Shown piece after piece: positions 33,501 to 44,918 of a stretch of DNA of 64,000 nt. The position numbers and the translations under genes are program-made. Source of the stretch: Bimuria novae-zelandiae CBS 107.79 (taxonomy: Eukaryota > Ascomycota > Dothideomycetes > Pleosporales > Didymosphaeriaceae); assembly GCA_010015655.1 (NCBI GenBank), contig ML976740.1, positions 204,884-268,883 of the forward strand, written 5' to 3'. The notes beneath the pieces are model-generated. The model worked only from the letters and a program-made list of their open reading frames with translations. It was not told the origin of the DNA and did no database searches. The stretch's first letter is position 1, and every line of letters starts with the position of its first letter.

Positions 33501-36500
33501 GTTAGTCCTAATAGCTAGACGTTAAATAAGCTTAGCCTTGCCTAGCCAAGGTACTTTAATACCTATACTAAGGCGCGTAGTTTAGGTGCACACTAGCTGC
33601 TAATTATAGATAGTCACGAGAGCCACTACTCACACAAATTCTACAAATACTGTAAGGAATAAAAGATTATTATTCTCTATATGCCTCTACACTCATCACA
33701 CCTCTTGTAGCCACTTAATGTAGGTTATTTTTTGCCTTTAAAGCGGGCGTATAGCAATGAGATTAGTAGCTTGGCACGGTATAGCACTAAGCAAATTAAG
33801 AAGGAGGCTTTTCTACCAGCCTTTAAAGTAGCTTTTAAAAAAGTAATAATAAAGGTAAATATCTGCGCAGGCTTTAAAGGCGCTAGATTAGTCCTACATA
33901 ACCTAGAGGTAGTGTTATTAAGACTTAATATAGTTCTTCGTACGCCAACTCCACCTAACGTAAAGGACACCCTATAGGAATTAAAAACACTAAGCAACCT
34001 CCGCAAGATAGAGGCTTAGTTAACGCTAGTTTATAAGCGTGTATAAAAGTATAGAGATTTACTAGTTTCTCTACTTCTTAGAGCTATTAAGCAGCTTAAT
34101 AAAGGTGTTGCATTAATAGGGCACGAAACAGTGTTAATATAATAAGAAATAGTAAGGCTTCGCAAGGTAGTAAAGATAGTAATAGAGGTAAAAAGTTAAA
34201 AGAGGAAGTATATTTAGGCAGCTAAGACACTTATAGTAGGAAAGGTAGTCAATTTAATAGCTAAAAAGGATAGTAGTGGGCAAAAGGAGGGTAAAGAGTC
34301 TGTAAAGAGGGTGCGTGGGCAGAGGCGCTGCGAACGTTATAGCAAAGCTGGCCACAACGCTCGCACCTGCGTAGTAGAAATTGTAGATGCATCTAATAGC
34401 GATAAGTCTAAATAGTATTTCTATATTCTGCGAATTATAGTAAATTATAGTGGTGTTGTAGGAGGCGCTTCGTAATAGACTAACTTTTAAAAAGTGGCCC
34501 GCTCGGTGGGGTTGGCCCGCTCGGTGGTGAACCACGTTAGTACATTATTAATTATTACTTGGAACGTTGCTGGAGCGTTTATAAGTCTAAAAGGCATAAC
34601 TTGGTACTTAAACAGTCCGTATCTAGTTTAAAAGGCTGTCTTCCACTTATCACCTGCTAATATTTATACAAGGTAGTATTTATCTTATAGGTCGAATTGC
34701 GTAAATATCTTGGCTCGTCCTAGCCTGTCTCGAGATTCTTGTATACTTAGTAGTGGGTATCTATTCTTAATTATCATATTATTTAGTTTCCTATAGTTAA
34801 TGCATAGACGTTGTGTTCCATCCTTTTTTATAATAAATATTAAGGGTAACGCTACTAGTAATTCTAACTTGCGTATCTATTACCTGTTAAGGGCTTTCTT
34901 TAGGAATTCGTGTGTCCATTAGAGTTCTTTTTTACTCTAGCCGTATAGTGGTCTAAAAGGTGGCGTTTTTCCTTCTTCGAGAATAATGCGGTAATCTTAG
35001 TGTGTATGCTTAGGAAGGGCGTTTACTCCTTTCTCTTCCCAAAATAAATAACTCTATTTTTTATATTTATCGGGGATATCAAGAGGTGTGCTGTTCTCTT
35101 TATACTTACGCTTTATAACCTAGTAGTTCTTACTAGCATTTGCTAAGTTAATTTCGCGTTTATTAACTTCTAGTTACAAGACTATGTTATTAATAGTTCT
35201 CTTATCTACTATTATGCTCTATTAATGCGTAGGCTTTACTTATAATATATAGTTGCAGCGCTTAAAGGCTAGCTCTTTCTTTTCTTAGTTAACTATGGGG
35301 TTATGCTTCCTTAACTAGGGTAATCCTAAAATTACGTCGTAATTAGCTTCCTTAATAACGTTAAGGGTAATTAATTCCTAGTGTCTATAGATCGTAAGGG
35401 TAGTTTCGACCTCGTACTCAATTGTTGCTTTGCCGGGCATTAGCTATCCATTCGCGATATAGATAGCATAGGGTATGGCCTTCTTGCGTTCGTAGAGTCC
35501 TACTCTATTAAGTGCTTTTCTTAACACATAACTTTCCTGTGCTCCTAAGTCTAGCATGGCTTTTATTTATATTTCTTTAAGCTATACTAGTAGCTTAATT
35601 AATGCCTAACTATTAGTAGCATTTACTTCCTTAAAGGCGTTTTCCCGCCTAAGCCTAGGTCTAAAAAAGACATTTTCTTTTTGGCTAGCTTCGTGGGTTT
35701 AAGGCGTCCTTTGTTTTTCTTCTCCTAAGGCTATTGCTAGGCCTCTGCTAGGAGAACTTTACTATCTTCTTCCTTTATTACTATTTTAATTCTAAGGGTC
35801 GTAGTCCCTTTTAGTATGCGATTAAACCTATGCTTCCCTTTTTATTCTTTATATTCCTTATAATTAGGGTGTAAGCATGTTTGCTATTTGTCTAATGCAC
35901 ATTTCCTATTAACTAGTAGTAATATTACTTAGTTTAGTACTTAGTTAAAATGTAGAAAGTATCGTGTTTCGCGTTTATCCTAGAGGTGAACGTCGTAATA
36001 GGCGATAGGGCAGTTAAACCACTCCTATCTATATTATTAGTATGTTTAAGGAAAGTAGCTATACTCCTTAGCTTAGTAATAAATAGTACATTAATCTTCT
36101 CTATAGAGGGTCTATTGTATAGTCTCATGCGTAGGATTGCGGTGGTCCAGGTCGTACTATGGTTCGTAGTTTAGGCTTTTATTTAGGTACTTCTTCTTGG
36201 GGTCTTCGTGGGCGTAGCGGTGGTCCGCCATTTCTCGTGCTGCTTTACTAACTAGGTCAGGTTAGTAAGCATGGAAAAATGCTTCTGCGTAGTCTTGTCG
36301 TTCTATTGCTGTAAACCTGAAGTCTCCTTCCCTTAGTTGGTGTTTTTCTAAGAAGTCGAAAACATTCGTCGTCTTGCTAGTAACTGGTTTACTCCAGCTA
36401 GGGTGAGGTGTAGGAGATCGAGGCATTGGTTCCTTCTCCTTTCCTTTTTCGTCCAAACCTTCGTATGCATCCTTATAGAGTCGTAAATTAGGGGTCCCTA

Positions 36501-37500
36501 ATTGCTCTAATCCTTCGTCGTAGATATTAATTTATTTAATAGCGTTTACTACTTACTATTCTTCGTTAGTGGTTTCTTTCTTGTTAATAATTAGTACGTT
36601 TAACTGTCTAGTAATCTTATTCTTAGATCTGTAGTTCCTGGCTATGTGGCCTGGTTTGCCATATGTAAAGCATTTATGCGTCTCGGTCCCTTGTCGTCGG
36701 GTTCTATCTAAGATACGTTAATTAGGCTTTTAAATGCCTATAACCTTTCCTGTTCCCTTTTTTAGGTTGTTAAACTAGACATCTTCTATAGGTTAGGGTC
36801 TATAGTAGTTGCGTTGCTGGCGTCAAGGTGCTTTCAGTGGCGCTCTGTAGACTACAGGTGCCTGTTGTCTAAAACTAGCGTTCCTTAGGTTCCTACAGAA
36901 CTCTTCTTACAAAGCGAACTACTCCCTATTAATGCGGATAGTCTCTTTATATAGTTCTTTTAAGGTCTCTATCTTTGCACTATTGCGCAGGAGTTTCTTA
37001 CGCATATTACGTTTAAAGCCTTATTTATATATTATCTTAAGAGATTTATTCTCCTAGTTAAGTTGCACTGCGTACTTGCGGAACTTAGCTATGTATTTAG
37101 CTATAGATTAGTGTTGGCAAACTGTTTGGATTGCTTGTCCAGCGATAGCTATTTTGTTAGTAATTCTAAATATTTATTAAAGGCATATTTTAAAGTTATT
37201 ATAGTTTTTAATAATGTCGATTGCATTGACATACTTGTTAATATACTCCTTATTTTTATTATCGTGGTCTATGTCTAAGTACTTGACTAGATAGGGACAG
37301 ATCTATTCTTTAGCGCTTCCTTACATATAGGTTATAGCAAAGATGACCTTCTTCTTATCTTCGAGGTCTTAATTCTAGTTAAAAAAATAGAGGTCTAGCT
37401 GTAAGAGCTAGGTATTAAGGAGGGTATAATTGCTATTATATAAGTTAGGTTTGTGTGCCTTGTTCTTGCCATCCCCTATAAGGGTGACATGGTTATCCGA
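30540..37500 (-). pseudogene. gypsy gag-pol remnants
   Basis: Minus-strand translation, with many stops, gives in order a gag-like part (DFLEKHQLREGDFRFTAIE near 36262-36456, a decayed zinc knuckle CFTYGKPGHIARNY near 36650), reverse transcriptase with the box YLDNILVF (32647-32661), RNase H with ARWLETLGQYKFKIVYTLG and ENGRADALSR (about 31860-31960), integrase with LSTAYYPQTDGQTERTN (about 31180-31240), and a C-terminal chromodomain EFEVKKIL...LIKWKGYP (about 30560-30640). That order and the chromodomain define a chromovirus. All parts are inactivated by nonsense changes. Confidence 0.85.
32691..34537 (+). mobile_element. TE5: pogo-like transposon with zinc-knuckle transposase, inside gypsy RT
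   Basis: TIRs start ACGTGGTTTACCACC at 32691, end with the complement at 34537 and are flanked by TA (32689-32690, 34538-34539). The TIR has two direct copies of ACCGAGCGGGCCAA at an 18-bp period. The plus-strand transposase is riddled with stops, but NDTYNFDKTGFIIGVI (first Asp), LLIIDSHESHYSHKFYKYC (second Asp) and HSSHLL*PLNVGYF (third) mark a DDE domain. The C-terminus holds a CCHC-like knuckle (CERYSKAGHNARTC, second Cys lost). It interrupts the gypsy RT just upstream of its YLDN box. Confidence 0.9.
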
Positions 37501-37553
37501 AGCTATAGAAGAGATAGGGGTCCTATTAGTATTTATATTAAGGGTGTTTAAGA

Positions 37554-38013
37554 TGTTAAGATCCTAAAGGGGTAGCTAGTCCCTAAGGGGCTAAGGTTGG
37601 TTCTCAGGCAGGAATACTATAGTAGGATAGGAGAGAGTCGTAGTAATAGCTTACGCTTGTTACTAGGGCGTTAGTATTAAAGGTAAGTATAATATAATTA
37701 AATTAACAAGGTTGCTTATTTAGATCCAAACGATAGATTGATAAATAGGTTAAACACGGATACTATAAGGGTATTCGTGTTAGGTTATATACACAAGGTG
37801 TGAACATTACCGTCCGCCTCTCTTTCTGCCATCCCTGGGTTTTGCTGGATGGCAGTGCCGTCCATGGGTGGCACGCCTTCCACGATCTTGGCAGGATAGT
37901 ATGTCTTGGCTTAGATGGTACGTCACGTGACCTCGGTTACGCGACCCCGCCGAGTGTTACTTCCACTAAGGCCCGTTGGTCCTCCGCGTTCCATACATGT
38001 TCAGATCCTAACA
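37554..38013 (-). repeat. 5' LTR of the gypsy element (right copy)
   Basis: 460 bp, the same length as the left LTR. The same GC-rich terminal half is present (37801-38013). Followed by target duplication GATAG. Confidence 0.92.
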
Positions 38014-38844
38014 GATAGATCCTTTTCTTAGTACTAATAGAGAGGTAGTGCTTGTCCTAAAAGATAGTAAAGGGTAGAATTGTCTAGTCTATTATATTAA
38101 CGCCCTAGATAACTAAAATTTACTTTTAATTATTTTACTATATACTTTTTAGCCTACTTTAACGCTTAAAGCTTATAATAACTACTCTTATTAATATTAT
38201 ACCTATTATAAAGCTAGTCTTATTAAAGTTATAAGTATCTTTATCTAGGATACTATACTTGGCTTTAGTATTCTTTATAAGCTAGAACTAGCTCTATATA
38301 ACCTTAGGATCCTTACAGAGGACTTTTTTATAATTATACTTTTAATTAAACCTAACTTAGAGCTCTAGCTAGCGCTTTATAAAAGTTATAGCCTAGTTCT
38401 AACTAATAAGGTCGCGGTAACACTTAGCTAGTAAAGAATTAGTTATATCTTTATAGTAGTAAGTTAGGGCAGAAATCCTCGCACGTTTAGGTTAAGTATA
38501 TTTAGGTTAAGTATATACTAAATAATTACTATCTTTAGTAGTTTTATAAAGTTAGGTATATAATTATATTAAAAAGTAATTCTAGCATGTCGCGTACTTA
38601 GTATACTTTAAAAGACGTTATAGATAGCTATAGCGCGTTACTAACTTAAAGTTATATTTTATTTAATAGCCTAAAGCGCAAGCTATATATAAGTCTTTTT
38701 TAATTATAGTAATTAATAATGTAGTTAATATATTATGTTATAGTATTATTAATAGTACGTTTCGGTAGGGTCTTGGCAGTGTGATTAGCTCGCCCGTGTA
38801 ATCAGCTCGCCCGTGAGGTACGTTACCCCACTATATAATTATTA

Positions 38845-40691
38845 ACGTGGTTCACCACCGAGCGGGCCAACCCCACTAAGCGGGCCACTTTTTAAAAGTT
38901 AGTCTATTGCGAAGCGCCTCCTACAACACTACTATAATTTACTATAATTTGCAGAACATAGAAATACTATTTAGACTTATTACTATTAGATGCATCTATA
39001 ATTTCTACTGCGCAGGTGCGAGCGTTGTGGCCAGCTTTGCCGCAACGTCTGCAGCGCCTCTGCCCACGCACCCTCTTTACAGACTCTTTACCCTCCTTTT
39101 GCCTACTACTATCCTTTTTAGCTATTAAATTGACTACTTTTCCTACTATAAGTGTCTTAGCTACCTAAATATACTTCCTCTTTTAACTTTTTACCTTTAT
39201 TACTATCTCTACTATCTTGCGAAGTCTTGCTATTTTTTATTATATTAATACTATTTCGTGCCCTATTAATGCAACACCTTTGTTAAGCTACTTAATAGCT
39301 CTAAGACGTAGAGAAACTAGTAAATCTCTATACTTTTATACACGCTTACGAACTAGCGTTAACTAAGCCTCTATTTCGTGGAGGTTACTTAGTGTTTTTA
39401 ATTCCTATAGGGTATCCTTTACGTTAGGTGGAGTTGGCGTATAAAGAACCACATTAAGTTTTAATAACACCGCCTTTAGGTCGTGTAAGACTAATCTAGC
39501 GCCTCTAAAGCCTGCGCAGATATTCGCCTTTATTATTACTTTTTTAAAAGCTACTTTAAAGGCTAGTAGAAAGGCCTCCTTTTTAATTTACTTAGTACTA
39601 TACTATGCTAAGCTACTAATCTTATTACTATATGCCCGCTTTAAAGGCGAAAAATAACCTACATTAAGTGGCTATAAGAGGTGTGATAAGTGTGAAGGCA
39701 TATAGAGAATAATAATCTTTTATTCCTTATAGTATTTGTGGAATTCGTGTGAGTAGTGGCTCTTATAACTATCTATAATTAGTAGCTAGTGTGCACCTAA
39801 ACTACGCGCCTTAGTATAAGTATTAAAGTGCCTTAGCTAGGCAAGGCTAAGCTTATTTAACGTCTAGCTATTAGAACTAACTTTAATAACCTAGTCTTAG
39901 GGTAGATTATAAAACTAGGACGTAATTAGAACCTTGCTAGGGAAGATAAGAAAGGGTAGTAGAGCCTAGCCTTTAGCGCTAACACCTTAGATATTAGTAA
40001 CTTACTTATAATTACTAGGTTAAATCTTCTTTAGGTTACTTTGCTTCTTAGAGCCTGTAAAGACTATCTAACCCTGTATTACCCCTATTATAAAGCCTGT
40101 CTCGTTAAAGTTGTACGTGTCGTTATTAGCGATACCGTACTTAGCCTTAGTATTAGTAACTAGCTTAAACTAGGGCGTTATAATACGTAGATCTTCGTTT
40201 AGAGCTTACTAATAATTATATAGATAGCTTCTTTAAAGCTTAATTTCTAGCGTATGCGTCTTAAGCCTGTCTATTTAGTGCTTACTAATAAGCTATCCAC
40301 CGCGCTTAGTAAGTAAATTATTAGCTATATTTTAGACTATATCCTTTATTGCACCTATTCCTTGCTAGTTAAGCTTAAGTATACGTTAGACTAGAGCCTC
40401 CTTCTCTAGCTTAATTAGCTTCTTTAAGTTAGGCTCGCGATCGCGTCGAAAGAGGGCTCCTTAGCGTTATTATTATACTATTATTTAAGGCACGCTAAAG
40501 GCTATAATAACGCGTCTTTTACTTTTATTATAATTTTTAATTATAGCTTAGATAGCAAGCTATAGTGCACTTTTAGTATAAGGTTATTACGCGTTATGTT
40601 GTGATGGCATTATAGTATAAGCTAGAGGTGGGCTGCATTTAGCAAAGTTGGCCCGCTCGGTGGGGTTGGCCCGCTCGGTGGTGAACCACGT
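38845..40691 (-). mobile_element. TE6: inverted second copy of the TE5 family
   Basis: Same TIRs as TE5 (ACGTGGTTCACCACC), same total length (1847 bp), opposite orientation. Flanked by TA at 38843-38844 and 40692-40693. The C-terminal zinc knuckle is intact here: CRRCGKAGHNARTC (C-x2-C-x4-H-x4-C) at about 39010-39060. The remaining transposase has many stops. It inserted in the short spacer between TE8 and TE7, using a TA directly at TE7's left end. Confidence 0.9.
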
Positions 40692-40693
40692 TA

Positions 40694-42992
40694 TCCCTCG
40701 CACTGGCAACCCCGTCCGCTCACGGACCACCTTCTGTAGGCCAATCGGATGGTAGCTCCGATTCTGCATGAACACCAAGGTGGATGAGATTTGTACGTAG
40801 ATTTGTATAGAGACTTCATTTTTGACGGTCTTAGTATAGAACTACTTAATACTTGAGCTTGCAGTGGTGTCTACCTGGGAGATTGTTCGGGCGCGTCGTA
40901 TGTGCTCCTGCCAGCACTCAGGGCTGACTTCTGGCCTACACAAAGGCAGTCGGCAGAGCGAGCAGCCATAAGTAGTACGCGCAGGACGCTGGCGCCCTTG
41001 ACGATTGCCAGAGGTCTCTGTAAGAGCCGTACGAGGTGTCTTGCCGTGCTTGAAGTTGTGTTTTGTACGCCCATTTTCAGCACAAGCTACACAAGCTTTG
41101 GCTTCCCTAAATAGTCTCATTAACTTGTGAGAGCTCTCGTTGCTGCCAGCGTTAACAAATACGTCCTTAAGTCTTTGACGTTTAATAGATCCTGCGCAAG
41201 GACGGCTACCGCGCTTAAGAAGCTGCTCTATAAGCCTGTATAGAAACTTTTTATAGCCTCCACGTTAAGCCTCTCTGTCTGACGAGTAGGAGGAGAGCCT
41301 ATAGTAATTATTAAGCGTTAGATCTAGTAGAAAATAAAGCAGCGGGCGCTAGGTCCGTCTCTTAACTTGCTATATAGAGTAGTAACTTTTGACCTGGTTA
41401 AAGCGATCTACCTCACTCTTATAGTAATTATACTCGTCTATAAACTAAGGGATCCTAAGTAGTTTAATAAAGTTGTTGCTAAAGACCTTATCTAGTAATT
41501 TCTTATTATTCTAGTTTATCCTTGACCTTCTACGGTGCCTGAGGATAACCTAAGTAGCTAGTAGCGACTCTCGTAAGCAACATCTTAGTATAGGGTTAAG
41601 GGTGGGAACCTACGCTTAGTAATAGTAGAGGCAAAGAGGATAACTTAATTATCTCTCTATACTGCCTATAGAACTTCCTTACTCTTTAAAAGGTCCTAGT
41701 ATATCTCTCCCTACTCTAACTTGGCTATAAACTACGTCTTAAGCCGTATAAGCTTCTAGCTAAAGCTTTCCTTTATTAACTTCTAGCGTGCGCGCGTCCA
41801 AACAGCGGCATCCTCTGCCTCTAACTCTACAACTGCTGTCTCCTCGTACGCCTCTTCAGTCCTTGTTTTTGTCGTTCTGACTGTGCCTGCGCAGCCTACA
41901 CCATGCTGCCGGAGGTACTCCAGCATAGGTATAGTGTTGAAGAGGTTATCATCCCACACAGAGTGTAGGCCCGGCGGAAAGAGACGGCGACCGTGAGCGT
42001 CAACGGCGAGGACGAGAGAGACAGGTACAGACTCTGTAGGCGTAAAAGCTAGAGTAGCAGCATTAGTAGGAAGCTCTAGTAGGTTAACAGGACCTCTGCC
42101 TATGCCTTTAGCATGAAATAACTAGTTTAGTATTACTCTATTATTAGCTAAGCACTAGATCTTGTAGCCCTTAGGCGTAGGCTTTGTCTTAATTATAACA
42201 CTCTCTATCGCATGTCCTGTAAACCTGGCAATTGCCTTATTAACGCAGAGGTGTTAGCTAGCTCTCTAGTACTTTAAGCACCGCTCTTAAATAAGCTCAC
42301 TAAGATCCCAGACGCGTCCAAAGGGAGACTTAAAGCTCTAATCTACCTCTATATAGTATATATATCAATCTAGCTGCTGCCAACGTTTAAGTGCTATATA
42401 TTAATTAATTAGGTGATAGGGTGCGTTCTTGTGGAGTCGCGTCCAGTACTCCTCCAGCGAGGGCTCGACGTAAAGGCCCATATATACGACAATTACGAAG
42501 TACGTATATAGCTCAGATAGTGATGTAGGCTTCCAGCTACGCGTTAAGGGCAGCTGCGGCCCGTACCGGAGCGCAGAGGCATGCTAATTTGTATAGTATG
42601 CGATTTAGTTAAGGACGTTAATATTAAAGAACAGATTAAACAGGTTAATAGGTGAGCCTTTATTTACTCCTTCAGGTAATAGAGGACTCCCTATTACGTA
42701 AGGGTTGTCAATTCTAAGAGGTCTCTAGTCAAGTGGCGGATCTCGCGGCAGATTGGGCAAAACACCAGCCTTTTTCGTGTACTTGGTGTATTTGACGAAG
42801 TCAGGATCGTTACTAGGCTGAGAGGCAGCTTTTGGCATGTTTGCATGTGCAGGAGCTTCCAAAAAAGGCGTGTTTTAGCTAGTAAACAGAAATTGCTAAC
42901 ATTACGATACAGATCTGGTGTTTGCATGCGCTATCACTTGATTGGCTGTTCAAAGGTGGCCCGTGAGCGGGCGGCTTTGCCAGTGCGAGGGA
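40694..42992 (-). mobile_element. TE7: piggyBac-like (DDE_Tnp_1_7) transposon remnant
   Basis: Ends are TCCCTCGCACTGGCAA at 40694 and its complement at 42992, imperfect over about 40 bp (inner part CCGCTCACGG), flanked by TA. The minus strand encodes a piggyBac-type transposase: KTKPTPKGYKIWCLANN, VWDDNLFNTIPMLEYLRQHG and VGCAGTVRTTKT (about 41870-42200), and a C-terminal Cys-rich domain with CSLCRLPLC and CW...H at 40842-41120. Stops are fewer in the GC-normal end pieces and frequent in the middle. PiggyBac elements normally duplicate TTAA; here only TA is evident. Confidence 0.78.
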
Positions 42993-43009
42993 TAGGAAAA
43001 AATTAAAGT

Positions 43010-43513
43010 TAATTCGACACTAGACAGCTTTACAGAATCCTCAAACCACACCCCAATCTGCATCACTGCTTGTTAAGCTTCGGCACTGAGAATTTCCCGT
43101 TGAGATTCCTGTCTGCACTCGGCTGTTTATGTTCCAGCATTGAGGTGCTAGGCGTCAATTCTTCTACTGTCAGCGATGCCATTGCGGAACATGCCATCGC
43201 CAAAGATAACGAGAGGATCATGAAGCTCCTGGTAAAAGCGATGACGTACCTTGACAGCGTCAAGGAATTGCGCATCACGTTTCGACCGCGCCCTTCTGAC
43301 CAGCGCAATGCAAACGACGAACCCAGTAGAAAGATGAGCGCAGACACGATGCATCAGCTCCTGAAAGAAGCAATGCCAAGCAGCAACACCAATCGCATTG
43401 CCTTTCACGCGAAGAGCATTCGCCTTCCACACAACATGATCCGCTCAACTAATGTTATCACCGATCGGGTTTTCGAGTACGCGGACGAAGATGGTACCGT
43501 TGCTAATGCTTGA
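43010..43513 (+). pseudogene. LRR-like gene, 3' fragment
   Basis: Immediately after TE7, an open frame reads LYRILKPHPNLHHCLLSFG, then NFPLRFLSALGCLCSSIEVLG and AMTYLDSVKELRITFRPRP, and ends at TGA 43511-43513. The leucine pattern, and the absence of a start codon after the transposon, suggest it is the C-terminal part of the gene whose earlier part is at 26685-27548. Possible acceptor sites (CTAG, ACAG, TACAG at 43020-43035) would let the transposon block lie in a former intron. However, none keeps the frame with the donor at 27545, so an indel or another exon must be assumed. Alternatively it is an unrelated truncated gene. Confidence 0.55.
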
Positions 43514-43910
43514 TTGATTGGGTCCACCGAGCTAGATTTTGGTGTTACCGAACGATGCGATCTCGACATCTGATTGCATGGTACGAGCTACAAGAGGAAA
43601 ACATAGGAACAAGTCCGGATTCTAACAAGCACGCCAGCCTCCGCCGCAGCCACTGCCGAGTTCAATATAGCTCTCTATTGGCTGCTCAACTCTGCTGTTG
43701 AAGATATTTTAGGATTTCAGTCGTTCACATCAAATGCGCTCGTTTCGCCGAGCAAATGAGTACCTCGATGTCCACCGCCGAGCGATCCCGCGTTCTTGGC
43801 TCGCGGCAGAGAACCTTCAAACATAGATATCTAAGGGTTATATAGCGGAAAATTCAATTCAAAAGTCGAAACATACGTCCACTTGCTTTTAGTCTCTCAT
43901 AGCCATCGGA
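43514..43910. other. gene-free interval and promoter of the next gene
   Basis: GC-normal, no repeat. It should contain the promoter of the His/Cys-repeat gene; a TATATAG-like word lies at about 43838. Confidence 0.45.
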
Positions 43911-44576
43911 ATGCAGCTCCTCGCCTCCTTCCTTGCCGCGGCTGTTGTCGTTCGTGCTCACGACAGTGTCTCCGCTACCGGTACTAATTGCGAGCCACAT
44001 GAAGATCATTGGTAAGGACCAAACACAAGCTCCAAATAACAATGGTTTGACTGATTTTTTAGGCACTGCCCTTCAGGCGTCCCGGAACCCACCACACCAC
44101 CTGCTGCTGAACCTGCAGAGACCGGTACTGCTGCTTTGGCCGCGGCAACTGAGACGGTTGTCGTATCTACCACCGTAGTGGTAAGCTCTGCAACCAGCGA
44201 AGCCGCCGCTACGGCTTGCGAACCGCACGGCGACCACTGGCACTGCCCTTCCGGAATTCCTGAGCCCACGACTCCTCCTCCTGCCACAGCTACAGGCGAG
44301 GACCACGACCATGAAGATGAGCACGAGCACGAGCACGAGCACGATGCCACAGCGACTACTTGCGAGCCTCACGGTGATCACTGGCATTGCCCCTCCGGTG
44401 TAGCCGAGCCGACTAGTCCGCCTTCTATGACTGCGTCTACCTCGACACCCGGTGTTGCTACCGCGGTCGAGAGCCCTGCTGTTACATCAAGCGCGTTCGA
44501 TGGCGCTGCGCCAGTAACTGAGGTGATGGGAAGCCTTCCCATGGCTGTGTGTGTCTTGGGTCTACTTTTTGCCTGA
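43911..44576 (+). CDS. secreted, probably GPI-anchored His/Cys repeat protein
   Basis: Exons 43911..44011 and 44063..44576 (51-nt intron, GTAAGG...TTTTAG) give 204 aa. The N-terminus MQLLASFLAAAVVVRA is a signal peptide. Three copies of CEPH(G/E)DHWHCPSG(V/I)xEPT follow, the first split by the intron inside the Trp codon, separated by Thr/Ala/Pro-rich linkers. A charged DHDHEDEHEHEHEHD stretch lies before copy 3. The C-terminus is hydrophobic after a small-residue patch, as for GPI attachment. The paired Cys and His residues suggest metal binding at the cell surface, but that is inference. Similar single or repeated units occur in uncharacterised ascomycete proteins; no enzyme domain is present. 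Confidence 0.85.
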
Positions 44577-44918
44577 ACGAACGAATGGGGTGTGACTTCA
44601 TCCTGTGATAGAATGGCAGAGTTATTGGAATGAAATCTTTCTAACGCATCTCAGTATGCTTAAGCCTATCATTGCTCACATATCGACCCACGGAGTGATA
44701 ATTGGGACGCTACGTGAGTCACATCGGAAAGGCACATGGCAAACTAATTATTAGAAATAATACATCTTGCTCTATAAAGAACCGAAATGGAAAGCAAACT
44801 AGGTATCCTGCGCGTTGAAACCACCCTTTCCGCTCCACTCCAAGAACCCAAACCCAAACAATACACCTCTAGACCCACTCAGCCCACCAAAACAACCCAA
44901 AACCAACATACCAGCATT
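44577..44918. other. interval between convergent genes
   Basis: 3' flanks of the His/Cys-repeat gene and the MFS gene. The plus-strand open frame 44787-45683 that begins here is the antisense shadow of the transporter. Confidence 0.5.

Larger units (their letters stand above)
29307..38013 (-). mobile_element. Ty3/gypsy chromovirus-type LTR retrotransposon, RIP-decayed
   Basis: Two 460-bp LTRs (29307..29766 and 37554..38013, TGTTA...TAACA) are flanked by the 5-bp target duplication GATAG (29302-29306, 38014-38018). Pol is on the minus strand, so the 37554 LTR is the 5' one. The element sits inside TE8 and carries TE5 inside its reverse-transcriptase region. In the final 210 bp the two LTRs differ at nine sites, all transitions, as RIP would give. 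Confidence 0.92.
27549..38831 (-). mobile_element. TE8: degenerate pogo-like element hosting two LTR insertions
   Basis: Outside the LTR insertions, 28896-29306 and 38014-38700 read on the minus strand as one broken DDE transposase (for example GCFSLLKKAYRRQAKDLIRN-like text near 29000-29070, the conserved segment after the second Asp). Its right terminus is visible at about 38770-38831: two direct copies of CACGGGCGAGCT at a 17-bp period, then TA. The left end is not resolved; it may lie near 27548, where AT-rich sequence begins. 27560-28463 is extremely AT-rich, with no readable gene. Confidence 0.6.
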
